From: Actinomycetes bacterium
Lineage (GTDB): Bacteria > Actinomycetota > Acidimicrobiia > Acidimicrobiales > SZUA-35
Length of the DNA stretch: 50,958 bases
NCBI GenBank assembly: GCA_024227975.1
Contig: JAAETV010000678.1
Coordinates: 1-50,958, forward strand
Direction of reading: 5' to 3'
Position 1 is the first letter of the stretch. Each line of letters begins with the position of its first letter. This document shows, one piece after another, positions 24,497 to 33,196 of this stretch. The position numbers and the translations under genes are program-made. Below the pieces are notes generated by a model. It ran no database searches. It saw nothing but the letters and a program-made list of their open reading frames with translations, and was not told where the DNA came from.

Positions 24497-27400
24497 CTAC
24501 GGATCTTCCGGCACCGTCGAGTTGCCGTTGCAGTCCAGCCCTTCACCCGGGCGGTAGAGAGCGAAGACCGAATCCTCCACCTCGGTGCCGTCGGGGTAGG
24601 TGCGAACCCGGGGGGTGGTGAAGACGCTGCAATGACCCCGTGAGCCTCGTAGGAGGGGTAGGTCCTCGACTTCGATGTGCTTGGTCGAGTAGAAGGTGAC
24701 CGTGATGGAGGTCGAGGTGTAGGTCGGCCACACGAGGATCCCGTAGTCCGTGGTGTTCGTTACCGATAGGTCCGGGCGGGGGAACGAGATCGTGGCCTCT
24801 CGCCCCTTCGGGTAGCGGGAGATGTACAACGAGTGGGATTGGTACTCGTTGAAATCGATCCCGGCATAGAACGCGGCGTTGAAGAAGGTGGTTGCGAACT
24901 GACTGACCCCACCGCCGACCTGCTTGTCGAGCACCCCGTTGACGATGGCACCGTCGGCCACGAAGCCATTCTCGACCGTCCGACGGCCAACGAAGTCGTT
25001 GAGTGAGAGCTCCTCACCAGGCCGGATGATGGCGCCTGTCATCAGGTCGGCGAAGCGATGGATGTTGGCCACCCTGTTCTGGCAACAGGCGTGCATGGTA
25101 GTGAACGAGCTGACTTCCTCGATGATGCCTAGCGACTCCAATTCGGTGACGCCCTCGTCGCTGCCAACGGTTTCGGGTTCGAGCGAGATGATCCGCAGCG
25201 GAGCCGCCGGTTCCTCCTCTGTCGGCTCCTCACTGTCCTCGTCGGCCGGGGCTTCCGGTAGTGGCTCCAGCAGCTGCCGCCGGATCTCGGATACCGAGGT
25301 GGGTGTGCAGCACACCACCGTTTCCGATGCCGGGATGATGATTGGCTCCCCGTCAACGATGCTGAAGCGGGCCTGCTGGTCCTCGGACCCCAGAGCGGGG
25401 AACATGGGCTGAAGATCGTCGATGACCTCTTCGGTGTTGATGGACCATGGCGGCGCTGAGCCCGAGGTGTTGAGCTCTACCCACTGGCGAAGATCAGCGG
25501 CATCGACTTCGGCTGTCTGATCGAGGATCCGGAAGACTACGCCTCCTGCGGTCACCTCGTTGACCTCAGAAGCAACCGCTTCGACCTCGGCCGTCTCCAG
25601 TTCGGGTTGGGCGGTGATAGGAGTCAGGGTCAAGGCAAAGGGGCCAGCCTGGTCCAAGACATTCATGAGCTCGTCAACTACCTCGCTGGCCTCCAACTGG
25701 ACACCGTCACGGCCTGGGGTCACCGTGAACCCTTCGTCACCGAGCAGGAGCTCTGGTTCCACTGGCTGGTCGAGCTCGGTGGCGACGATGGTGTCGACGG
25801 CAAGTGAGGTCACCGACTCGTCGATGAGATAGATGGGTTCGATCGTCTCCTGGGAGAAGAACGTCGAGAGCCAGTTGAGGGGCCCCGTGATCGGGTTGCT
25901 GTCGCGACGGGCGGCGAGGGCGACCTCGCTAAGGGCCTCCCGGTCGATGCCAGCGCCCAGGGTGACAGGATTACTGTTGACGATGGTGTCACCGACACTG
26001 AGCTCGACCCCGGTGGCGGCCAGTTCGGCATCCAACTCGTCGGCCAGGCCCGCCAAACCTTCAGCATCGAGACCAGCAATGGACGTCGATCCCAGCTTCG
26101 TGCCCCTGACCACTTCGCCGCTGGCCCGGGCCAGGTCGAGCAGCCAAGCGGCGTAGATCAGCACGATCAGCGCCACGATGGTCAAGATCAGAATCCTCAG
26201 AGGTCGCCGCCGCCGACCCTTGCTCTTGTCGGTCTCGTCGCCTCCACCCCCATCGGCACCGGGGCTCGGGGTGGCGTCGACGCTGGGTGGCTCATCCTCC
26301 GCCGTCGATGGCTCCTCTGGGGTGGCTGAGACCACCTCAGTCGGGGTGCCGGCAGGGGCCGGCGGTGTTGCTAGCTGGGTGGCCTCGGCTGGCACTGGGT
26401 CGCTCGGTGCTGGTGGGATCTCGGTCGTTGTGACGACGGTGAGAACCGAGGTGGCATCGGTGCTGGGCTGCGGACCGGCTGCGTTCGGGTGAGGCGGCTG
26501 GTCCCGATCAGGGTCAGGGGCGGCACTACCGCTGGACATGGAGACAGTGGCGTTGGGATCGTCGCCAGTGAGGTTGGAATCACCGGGCATCACCACGGTG
26601 GCGTTGGGGTCGTCTTCAGTGGGACTGGGGCTGACGACCACGGTGGCGTTGGGGTCGTCCTCGGTGGGATCGGGGTTGACGACCGCGGTGGTGTTTGGGT
26701 CGCCCTCGGTGGGATCGGGGTTGACGACCGCGGTGGTGTTTGGGTCGCCCTCGGTGGGATCGGGGTTGACGACCACGGTGGCGTTTGGGTCGTCTTCGGT
26801 CTTGTCCTGGCCTTTGTCGGCCTCAGGCTCCGGCCTATAGCTGGCAATGTCACCGGCCGGCTCATCGAGGGTGGGATCGGCTTGGCCGAGCGGGGCATGG
26901 ACTGCGGACGGACCGGTCGGATCTTGGGGGATGGGATCGGAGGGACCAGGTGGTGGGGGAGGGGGGTCTGTTGGTGGTGGGGGAGGAGGGGTCTCGGCCG
27001 CTGGGGCACCACCGGCGGGGAAGACGGAGGTCTTGTCGGGATCGACACCACCGGCGGGAAAGACGGAGGTCTTGCCGGGATCGAACCCACCGGCGGGAAA
27101 GACGGAGGTCTTGTCGGGATCGACACCACCGGCGGGAAAGACGGAGGTCTTGCTCGCGTCGAATCCGCCGGCTGGGATGGCTGAGGTCTTGCTCGCGTCG
27201 AATCCGCCGGCTGGGATGGCTGAGGTCTTGTTTGGGTCGAATCCCTCGCTGGTATTGGGCTCACCGGCGTCGCCAATTGATGGGGGCGGCAGGATCTCAC
27301 TGTCGGAGCTGGCCTTGGCCTCCGCTTCGTTTCCTGGCCGCTGGGGGCGTTCTGGGGGGCGGGGAGGGGTAGGTGGGTCTGGGATCTCATCGCCGTCGGG

Positions 27401-27640
27401 AGGGGTGAACACATCGCTTATGTCTGGCGTTTTGACTCCCGCCGCCTTCAGCTCAACAGTGTGATCGACCCCGGTAGGAGGAGGGAGAGGCGCGTCGGAC
27501 CCACCCTCTGGCCCCGCGACATGATCGTCGGCGCTCGGGGGGCTTGCATTCGGTACTTCGCCCCCCTCAGCGTCGGTTGGATCCTCGGGCGCGACTTCAT
27601 TGTCTCCGGTCGAATCGGTCACTGGGCCCCAGTCTGCCAT
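24497..27640 (-). CDS. VanW/YoaR-family membrane protein with repeat-rich cytoplasmic arm
   Basis: About 1047 residues from ATG 27640 (ATG 27664 and 27694 are alternatives; none has a clear ribosome site). Residues 1-475 are acidic, Pro/Thr/Gly-rich and disordered, with six copies of a 13-residue K-T-S-[AV]-[IF]-P-A-G-G unit and six copies of D-P-N-[AT]-T-[VA]-V. A basic R-R-R-R-P-L-R stop precedes one membrane helix (about 480-502). Outside lie a PG_binding_4-like region and the VanW domain (about 875-950) with L-S-L-N-D-F-V-G-R-R-T, G-G-G-V-S-Q-F-A-T-T-F-F-N-A and H-S-L-Y-I-S-R-Y-P-x-G. VanW proteins are cell-wall associated with unclear catalysis. Several Cys pairs (C-C) occur outside. The long arm is unusual and may be a phosphorylation or docking platform. 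Confidence 0.8.
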   Translation of the reverse strand: MADWGPVTDSTGDNEVAPEDPTDAEGGEVPNASPPSADDHVAGPEGGSDAPLPPPTGVDHTVELKAAGVKTPDISDVFTPPDGDEIPDPPTPPRPPERPQRPGNEAEAKASSDSEILPPPSIGDAGEPNTSEGFDPNKTSAIPAGGFDASKTSAIPAGGFDASKTSVFPAGGVDPDKTSVFPAGGFDPGKTSVFPAGGVDPDKTSVFPAGGAPAAETPPPPPPTDPPPPPPGPSDPIPQDPTGPSAVHAPLGQADPTLDEPAGDIASYRPEPEADKGQDKTEDDPNATVVVNPDPTEGDPNTTAVVNPDPTEGDPNTTAVVNPDPTEDDPNATVVVSPSPTEDDPNATVVMPGDSNLTGDDPNATVSMSSGSAAPDPDRDQPPHPNAAGPQPSTDATSVLTVVTTTEIPPAPSDPVPAEATQLATPPAPAGTPTEVVSATPEEPSTAEDEPPSVDATPSPGADGGGGDETDKSKGRRRRPLRILILTIVALIVLIYAAWLLDLARASGEVVRGTKLGSTSIAGLDAEGLAGLADELDAELAATGVELSVGDTIVNSNPVTLGAGIDREALSEVALAARRDSNPITGPLNWLSTFFSQETIEPIYLIDESVTSLAVDTIVATELDQPVEPELLLGDEGFTVTPGRDGVQLEASEVVDELMNVLDQAGPFALTLTPITAQPELETAEVEAVASEVNEVTAGGVVFRILDQTAEVDAADLRQWVELNTSGSAPPWSINTEEVIDDLQPMFPALGSEDQQARFSIVDGEPIIIPASETVVCCTPTSVSEIRRQLLEPLPEAPADEDSEEPTEEEPAAPLRIISLEPETVGSDEGVTELESLGIIEEVSSFTTMHACCQNRVANIHRFADLMTGAIIRPGEELSLNDFVGRRTVENGFVADGAIVNGVLDKQVGGGVSQFATTFFNAAFYAGIDFNEYQSHSLYISRYPKGREATISFPRPDLSVTNTTDYGILVWPTYTSTSITVTFYSTKHIEVEDLPLLRGSRGHCSVFTTPRVRTYPDGTEVEDSVFALYRPGEGLDCNGNSTVPEDP
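26545..26805 (-). repeat. Tandem repeat array encoding D-P-N-[AT]-T-[VA]-V units
   Basis: About six imperfect copies of a 45-bp unit, diverged at the ends and nearly identical in the centre, encode D-P-N-T-T-A-V-V-N-P-D-P-T-E-G or close variants in the cytoplasmic arm of the VanW protein. Central copies differ by few bases, which suggests recent expansion by unequal crossing-over or slippage. Confidence 0.8.
27009..27243 (-). repeat. Tandem 39-bp repeat array encoding K-T-S-[AV]-[IF]-P-A-G-G units
   Basis: Six copies of a 39-bp unit encode G-G-[FV]-D-[PA]-x-K-T-S-[AV]-[IF]-P-A in the arm of the VanW protein. Two subtypes are visible: T-S-V-F (four copies nearer the membrane) and T-S-A-I (two copies nearer the N-terminus). 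Unit identity is high. Confidence 0.85.
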
Positions 27641-27721
27641 GGGACAGCAACCAGGACCGCTCATGGTTTCAGTGTTGGACGCCACCTGTGACATGATCGA
27701 AACCCGAAACGGAGGTACTTC

Positions 27722-28648
27722 ATGAGTGGTCTTTGTGATGGCCGAGTAGCCATTGTGACTGGGGCAGGCCGAGGGATTGGTCGCGAACACGCTCTCATGC
27801 TGGCGTCAGAAGGAGCCAAGGTGGTCGTGAACGACCTCGGCGGTGAGGTTGACGGCACCGGTGGCGACCTGTCGCCGGCCCAGCAGGTGGTCGAGGAAAT
27901 CAAGGGAATGGGCGGCGAAGCCATCGCCAACGGTGATGACGTTTCCGACTGGGAAGGCGCTCAGCGGATGGTCAACATGGCTGTTGAGACCTTCGGTGGT
28001 CTCGATGCCGTCGTCAGCAACGCGGGCATCCTGCGAGACCGGATGCTTTCGAACATGACCGAAGCCGAGTGGGACGCGGTTATCAAGGTCCATCTCAAGG
28101 GAACCTTCGCTCCTGCCCGCTGGGCTGCCGCCTACTGGCGTGAACGGGCCAAGGCCGGCGAGACCAATGATGGCCGCATCATCACCACCAGTTCGGTCTC
28201 TGGGCTCTACGGCAATCCCGGCCAGACGAATTACGGAGCGGCCAAGGCCGGTATTGCTGCCTTCACCATCATCGCAGCCCAGGAGATGCATCGCTACGGG
28301 GTCACCGTCAACGCCATTGCTCCTGGAGCCTTGACCCGCATGACCGAGAATCTCGGCATGGGTGAGCTCGACGACGAGGCCAAGGAGTCCATGAACCCAC
28401 GCTGGATCGCCCCTATCTGTACCTGGCTGTGCAGCGCCGAGTCATCCCAGGTGACGGGTCGCGTATTCGAGGCCAGTGGCCGTGTACTCGGTATTGCCGA
28501 GACTTGGCATCGGGGTCCGACCAGCGATCCTGTCGATGATCCAAAGCTGTTGGGGCCCATCGTGCGAGACCTCATGAGCAAGGCCCAACCGAACAGCGAC
28601 ATGCAAGGTGAGCCCATCACTGGACCTGGTCGGCCGACAGCCTATTAG
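27722..28648 (+). CDS. SDR-family 3-hydroxyacyl-CoA dehydrogenase-like protein
   Basis: A 308-residue short-chain dehydrogenase. The cofactor motif is T-G-A-G-R-G-I-G-R-E (about 13-22), N-D-L-G-G follows beta-2, S-N-A-G-I-L-R-D is the N-A-G motif, and the catalytic triad is T-S-S-V-S-G-L-Y-G with Y-G-A-A-K (Ser, Tyr, Lys). N-D-L-G-G and I-L-R-D-R-M are hallmarks of the dehydrogenase domain of peroxisomal multifunctional enzyme type 2. A GGAGG lies 6 nt before ATG 27722. The MaoC hydratase is downstream on the same strand, so the pair resembles a split MFE-2 acting in beta-oxidation of acyl- or steroid-side-chain CoA esters. Confidence 0.9.
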   Translation: MSGLCDGRVAIVTGAGRGIGREHALMLASEGAKVVVNDLGGEVDGTGGDLSPAQQVVEEIKGMGGEAIANGDDVSDWEGAQRMVNMAVETFGGLDAVVSNAGILRDRMLSNMTEAEWDAVIKVHLKGTFAPARWAAAYWRERAKAGETNDGRIITTSSVSGLYGNPGQTNYGAAKAGIAAFTIIAAQEMHRYGVTVNAIAPGALTRMTENLGMGELDDEAKESMNPRWIAPICTWLCSAESSQVTGRVFEASGRVLGIAETWHRGPTSDPVDDPKLLGPIVRDLMSKAQPNSDMQGEPITGPGRPTAY

Positions 28649-28711
28649 AGATTGCGATCATCCGGCCGCCCGAGCCAATCCACATAGAACGATCAGCCGA
28701 AGGAGAACGAC

Positions 28712-29587
28712 ATGCCCATCAATCCAGACGCCGTTGGGGCCAAGGGAGAGCCGCGCCGGGCATCCTGGAGCTCGGACGACTCATTGCTCTACGCCCTCGG
28801 AATCGGGGCTGGAGTCGAGGACCCGGTCGGGTCCGAGCTCGAGTTCACCACCGAGAACACCGCCGGGGTGGAGCAGAAGGTGTACCCCACCATGGTGGTG
28901 CTCTTCGGCTTCACATCCACAGGTGGTAAGTCGGCCATGAGCGAGATCGGCACGTACGATCCGCGGATGATGGTCCATGGTGAGCAGGGCATCAGGCTCC
29001 ATCGACCCATCCCGACCAGTGGCGAGGTTGAGACGGTCGACGAGGTGACAGGGATCTATGACAAGGGCAAGGGCGCCGTCGTTGCCACCAAGGTGACAGG
29101 CAACCTGGTCGCAGACGGCCAACCCCTGTTCGAGGCAACATCGTCGATCTTCGTCGTCGGCGAAGGGGGTTGGGGCGGTGATCGCGGCCCGACCGAGAAG
29201 CCAAACGTTGCTCCCGACCGGGATCCCGACTACTCGGTCAGTGCTACCACCCGGCCGGACCAGGCTCTGCTGTACCGGCTCTGTGGCGACCGCAACCCCC
29301 TCCATTCCGACAAGCAGTTCTCCGACGTGGGCGGCTTCCCGAGGCCCATCCTCCACGGGCTCTGCACCTACGGCTTCACCGGTCGGATGCTGTTCCGGAC
29401 CTTGTGCGATTCCGATCCGGTCAAGTTCGGCGGGATGGAAGGCCGTTTCTCCTCGCCCGTGATGCCGGGGGAGAAGCTGACGGTCAACGTCTGGGACGAG
29501 GGCAACGGTCACGCCATCTTCCAGACCCAGGGCGACGACGGCCGGGTCGTGCTCGACAATGGGGGCGTCGACTTCACCCCGCAGTAG
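28712..29587 (+). CDS. MaoC-like hydratase 2 (2-enoyl-CoA hydratase)
   Basis: A 291-residue double hot-dog protein. The N-terminal half is the non-catalytic hot dog (about 15-150); the C-terminal half has the hydratase 2 motif Y-R-L-C-G-D-R-N-P-L-H-S-D with the catalytic Asp and His, followed by G-F-P-R-P-I-L-H-G-L-C-T-Y-G. It hydrates trans-2-enoyl-CoA to (R)-3-hydroxyacyl-CoA, the substrate of the upstream SDR. AAGGAG lies 6 nt before the ATG. Full length for the family; nothing is missing. Confidence 0.9.
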   Translation: MPINPDAVGAKGEPRRASWSSDDSLLYALGIGAGVEDPVGSELEFTTENTAGVEQKVYPTMVVLFGFTSTGGKSAMSEIGTYDPRMMVHGEQGIRLHRPIPTSGEVETVDEVTGIYDKGKGAVVATKVTGNLVADGQPLFEATSSIFVVGEGGWGGDRGPTEKPNVAPDRDPDYSVSATTRPDQALLYRLCGDRNPLHSDKQFSDVGGFPRPILHGLCTYGFTGRMLFRTLCDSDPVKFGGMEGRFSSPVMPGEKLTVNVWDEGNGHAIFQTQGDDGRVVLDNGGVDFTPQ

Positions 29588-29722
29588 CTACGGTTCAGGG
29601 AACACCGAACCTTCACTCCCCACTATTGACGGCGGCGAACCCTACGCCGTTGATTTCGTCAACGTCCCAACCGGCCATGGTCGGATCGTGGCCCCCGTTG
29701 ACGGAGACAGAGACCGCTCCGG

Positions 29723-30382
29723 CTAGAACAGTTTCTGCTGGGGCCGCTCGATACCCCGCAACTCGTCATAGTCGACCTCAACCCAGTCGATCATGCGATC
29801 ACTGGCCAAGGTCTTGGCTTGGAGCTTGATCTCCTGCGCTACGAACATCCCCCTCACCGGTGACAGATCTGGTTGGCGGTTGAGGAAGTCGAGGTAGCGG
29901 GTCAGTTGCTCGACCCCGTCGATCTCTCCCCTCCGCTTGATCTCTACCGCCACGACGCGATCGTCGGCATCACGACACAACAAGTCGACGGGGCCGATGT
30001 CGGTCGGGTACTCCCGGCGGATGAGGCGCATCCCGTCACCGAGATGGGTCGGCTCGATCGACAACAACTCCTGGAGATGGGCCTCGACCCCGTCCTTCTG
30101 AAGGCCCGGATCATCGCCGAGATCGTGGGTGGTGTCGCTCAACACGGCGTGAAGGCTGATGGTGAGCGTCTCTCCCTTGGGGTTGGTCACCACCCACTCC
30201 TCGTCCGATTGGCGGACGACGTTGGGTGCTGTCATCCAGTTGAGGGGCTTGTAGGCCCCACCGTCGGCATGGACGGCGACACACCCGTCGGCCTTGGCCA
30301 TGATCAGCCTCACCGCTCGTGGGAGGTGGGCGGTGAGCCGACCGTCGTAATCGACGGTGCACTCGGCGACAAGCAGTCTCAT
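29723..30382 (-). CDS. nucS: Mismatch-specific endonuclease NucS (EndoMS)
   Basis: A 219-residue nuclease with an N-terminal DNA-binding/dimer domain (about 1-95) and a C-terminal RecB-like domain. Catalytic residues are visible in G-P-V-D-L-L (Asp133), V-A-V-E-I-K-R (Glu147, Lys149) and V-E-Q-L (Gln159). The last residues Q-Q-K-L-F form a typical sliding-clamp-binding peptide. NucS replaces MutS/MutL in most actinobacteria and cuts both strands at G-T, G-G and T-T mismatches. The ATG follows the TGA of the ABC1-kinase gene directly, with GAGG 7 nt upstream, so the two are translationally linked. Confidence 0.95.
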   Translation of the reverse strand: MRLLVAECTVDYDGRLTAHLPRAVRLIMAKADGCVAVHADGGAYKPLNWMTAPNVVRQSDEEWVVTNPKGETLTISLHAVLSDTTHDLGDDPGLQKDGVEAHLQELLSIEPTHLGDGMRLIRREYPTDIGPVDLLCRDADDRVVAVEIKRRGEIDGVEQLTRYLDFLNRQPDLSPVRGMFVAQEIKLQAKTLASDRMIDWVEVDYDELRGIERPQQKLF

Positions 30383-31972
30383 TCAATCAACCTCTCGTCC
30401 GCTGAGCCGGCGTCGGATCAGGGACCGCCGTTCACGCAACTCGGCATAGGTCAGGGTCGAGGTGGTGGACGGGTCGACTCCGAAGCCGGCCTTGATGCCG
30501 TCGACGTCGACGTCCCACCCCTTGGTTGCCATGCCCAGCTGGGCCGAGATCGTTGCCCCGTGGGCGGTTGCGAAGTGGGTGGCGATCTTGGTCACGACGG
30601 AGAACATGTCGAGCTCGGGAGCCAGGTTGGCAATGGCCCCGTCGACGAAGATCAGGTTCTTGACGTACAGCATCAGCGGTTTGGGCATCCTGGCTCCGTA
30701 GCCGAGGAGGGCCTTCACGATCCGCTGGAGCTCGGCAATCAGCTCTTCGGGGGCCATGGCTGTCGGGTCGGGAGGCGGACCGTCGAGACCGAGGTCGGCG
30801 ATGACGGCATCGACGTCGGTATCCGGGGGGAGGGCACCGAGATCTCGCAAGGCCGCCACCTGACCGCTGAGATCGTTGACGGTGGCGGTCATCATCATGC
30901 GGAGGAAGGCGAGCCGTTCCTCATCGCTCAGCCGGCCGGTGATACCGAAGTCGACCAGGCCGACCCGTCCGTCTTCCAGTACGAAGAGATTGCCGCTGTG
31001 TAGATCGCCGTGGAACACGCCATGGAGGAAGGCCCCTTCCAGGAAGCCGATCATGGCCGTCTCGATCACGGCGTGAGTGTCGACCCCCGCTGCTTTCATG
31101 CCGCCGACATCATCGAAGTTGAAGCCGTGGAGGCGTTCCATCACCAGCAACCTCTTGGTCACATGGGTGGGGTGGGGCCGGGGGATGACGAATCCGGGCC
31201 GCTCGAGCTTCACGAATACTTCGGCGATGTCCAACATGTTGGCCGCTTCGAGGCGGAAGTCGAGCTCCTCGACGATGGTCTCGGCGAACAGCTCGACCAG
31301 GGCCGGTGGGTTGGCCAGAGCCGATACCGGGATCCGACCCACCAGGAAGGGAGCGATCCAGCTCAAGACCCGGAGGTCGCGTCGGACCAGGGTGTCGATG
31401 TCTGGCCGCTGGACCTTGACCACGACCGACTCCCCCGTGATCAACACCGCAGCGTGAACCTGGGCGATGGAAGCGGCGGCCAGGGGAACGGGATCTAGGG
31501 AACGGAACACACGATGCAGGGGCTGGCCGAGTTCTCGCTCGATGACGGCCACGATCTCCACGAAGGACACGGGGGGTACCTGATCCCGACATTTCTTGCA
31601 CTCAGCGACCAACTCAGGAGGGAACACACCCTCCCCGGCCGAGATGATCTGGGCCAGCTTGATGTAGGTCGGGCCGAGCCTCTCGGCTGCCTGACGGAAG
31701 CGGCGGGACAGGCCGGCTCGTGATTGTGGTTTTCCCCGATCACGCACATACCAGGTGGCGACAGCCAGGCCGAGAATCGACACGACAGCCGCGGCCCTGC
31801 TCAGGGGAGGGAACCGCGGTGGGTTGGTCAGGATGGGTAGCTCTCGCCGCTGGATGACACGCAGGCGCTCCACTGAGCGCCGCCACGCCAGCTCGTTGGT
31901 GGCCATGCTCCACGGGGGGTGCTCGGAGAATGAGCCGAGATGCAGATCGTCAGGAGGGCTCGTGGTGGTCAC
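30383..31972 (-). CDS. ABC1/UbiB-family atypical kinase-like protein
   Basis: A 529-residue ABC1 (AarF/UbiB) protein. A membrane-like helix occurs at about 57-73. The family's N-terminal motif K-x-G-Q appears as Y-I-K-L-A-Q, with Ala for Gly; the Ala-rich nucleotide loop A-A-A-S-I-A-Q-V-H, V-V-V-K-V-Q-R-P (Lys), the catalytic H-G-D-L-H-S-G-N-L and V-D-F-G-I-T-G are intact. The C-terminal end is basic. Members support isoprenoid quinone or lipid metabolism by an ATPase or kinase activity. GTG at 31972 is used; ATG at 31906 is an alternative. nucS begins immediately after its stop. Confidence 0.88.
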   Translation of the reverse strand: MTTTSPPDDLHLGSFSEHPPWSMATNELAWRRSVERLRVIQRRELPILTNPPRFPPLSRAAAVVSILGLAVATWYVRDRGKPQSRAGLSRRFRQAAERLGPTYIKLAQIISAGEGVFPPELVAECKKCRDQVPPVSFVEIVAVIERELGQPLHRVFRSLDPVPLAAASIAQVHAAVLITGESVVVKVQRPDIDTLVRRDLRVLSWIAPFLVGRIPVSALANPPALVELFAETIVEELDFRLEAANMLDIAEVFVKLERPGFVIPRPHPTHVTKRLLVMERLHGFNFDDVGGMKAAGVDTHAVIETAMIGFLEGAFLHGVFHGDLHSGNLFVLEDGRVGLVDFGITGRLSDEERLAFLRMMMTATVNDLSGQVAALRDLGALPPDTDVDAVIADLGLDGPPPDPTAMAPEELIAELQRIVKALLGYGARMPKPLMLYVKNLIFVDGAIANLAPELDMFSVVTKIATHFATAHGATISAQLGMATKGWDVDVDGIKAGFGVDPSTTSTLTYAELRERRSLIRRRLSGREVD

Positions 31973-32039
31973 GCCTACCAGTCTGGGGGCATGATCGGCG
32001 ATCCCGTCGGGGGTGAAGGGCTGTTCGTCGGCCGGCGCG

Positions 32040-32792
32040 TCAGCGGTTGAGGATCTTCAGACTCGGTTCGGCCCACTCCGGACGGCAGATCAGCAGATCG
32101 GGGAGGTAGGGGTCGGGGTTGTTGTAGAGCATGGGTGAGCCGTCGAGGCGAGAACAGTGGAGTCCGGCAGCCGTGGCTACTGCTACCGGAGCGCATGAGT
32201 CCCACTCATACTGGCCGCCGGAGTGGGCGTAGATGTCAGCCATTCCTCGCACCACGGCCATGGCTTTGGCTCCAGCCGAACCCATCTCGATGTACTCGGC
32301 GTCGAGCTCGCGGGCCAGCATCTGGGCCGCTGGTGGCCGCCGGGTTCGACTGACGATTACCCGTGGCTGCTCACCAGCAGGGGCCGGGAGCTCCGGGGCC
32401 GGCTCGGTCGACAACACCGTGTTCTCCGCCGGCAAGGCCACGGCGCCAGCAACCGGCACACTCCCTTCGACAAGAGCGATATGGACGGCCCAGTCGATAC
32501 GTGGAGGCTCGCCGAACTCGCGGGTTCCGTCCAGTGGGTCGACGATCCAGATGCGCTCAGCGTCGAGTCGGTCCCGTTGATCGGCTCCTTCTTCAGACAG
32601 GACTGCGTCATCGGGCCGCTCCCTGTTCAGGGTCTCGACGATGAAGCGGTGGGCGGCCAGGTCTCCGGCATCCTTCAGCTCCCAGTGGCTCGATCCATCG
32701 CTGACGAGTTGTTGACGGAGCTCGATCAGTCGTCGCCCCGTTTCCTCCGCGAGGTGGTTGGCGAGGGCATGATCGTCAGCGGTGGCGGGCAC
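32040..32792 (-). CDS. cysQ: Inositol monophosphatase-family / CysQ-like 3'(2'),5'-bisphosphate nucleotidase
   Basis: About 250 residues with the Li+-sensitive phosphatase fold. The metal sites are L-S-E-E-G (Glu pair), W-I-V-D-P-L-D-G-T-R-E-F (the D-P-L-D-G-T signature) and the C-terminal Y-E-W-D-S-C-A-P (in place of W-D-x-A-A). These fit CysQ, which removes the 3'-phosphate from PAP or PAPS in sulfate assimilation. GTG at 32792 was chosen at the start of homology, with GGAGG just before it at short spacing; the open frame reaches 33008 but that part is Arg/Pro-rich and overlaps the next gene. Confidence 0.8.
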   Translation of the reverse strand: MPATADDHALANHLAEETGRRLIELRQQLVSDGSSHWELKDAGDLAAHRFIVETLNRERPDDAVLSEEGADQRDRLDAERIWIVDPLDGTREFGEPPRIDWAVHIALVEGSVPVAGAVALPAENTVLSTEPAPELPAPAGEQPRVIVSRTRRPPAAQMLARELDAEYIEMGSAGAKAMAVVRGMADIYAHSGGQYEWDSCAPVAVATAAGLHCSRLDGSPMLYNNPDPYLPDLLICRPEWAEPSLKILNR

Positions 32793-32851
32793 GCCTCCAG
32801 CGTAGTAGCTCGACTGTTTGTGCCGGGGGCAAGGGTTCCAGCCCAAAGGCC

Positions 32852-33106
32852 CTACGAAGGCTCGCCGTAGGGGGAGTCGGCCTCGTCGTAGCACACCAGG
32901 TGGAACTGCTCGACCCGCTGCCACACCCCATCCTCGTAGACATTGCAGATCACCTGCTGATCGCGGTGGCGGGCTCGGAACTTCACCCGCTCCTCGCAGT
33001 AGGGGCAATCAGCGGAGCAGCCAGCCTCGATGAGTCTGGCGACGGCCCGACTCTCCCACACCTGCTCACCAGGCTCGGCCGTAGCGATATTTGACAGAGG
33101 CGCCAT
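32852..33106 (-). CDS. Small Cys-containing hypothetical protein
   Basis: An 84-residue protein. C-S-A-D-C-P-Y-C-E-E-R-V-K-F-R-A-R is followed by V-I-C-N-V-Y and H-L-V-C-Y, giving five or six Cys that could form a zinc site. The order of beta strands with R-H-R-D-Q-Q-V-I and W-x-R-V-E-Q-F-H resembles single zinc-ribbon proteins. I do not recognise a named family. It is transcribed in the same direction as the CysQ-like gene, 59 bp upstream of it. Confidence 0.7.
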   Translation of the reverse strand: MAPLSNIATAEPGEQVWESRAVARLIEAGCSADCPYCEERVKFRARHRDQQVICNVYEDGVWQRVEQFHLVCYDEADSPYGEPS

Positions 33107-33196
33107 GGTTTTCTTATCGGAAAGCCAGCCGGGTGGTTGAGCTTCTTTTTGGCCGCCCCGTCGGCCCCAACGCCCTTGTACGCCTGGAGAAGGGCG

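Noticed and set aside
26489..27184. Gly/Val-rich plus-strand frame of 231 residues
   Set aside because: Antisense of the VanW repeat arm; its regular pattern derives from the tandem repeats.
29873..31003. 376-residue plus-strand open frame
   Set aside because: Antisense to the ABC1 kinase and nucS genes, which have clear family motifs; long antisense frames are expected at this GC content.
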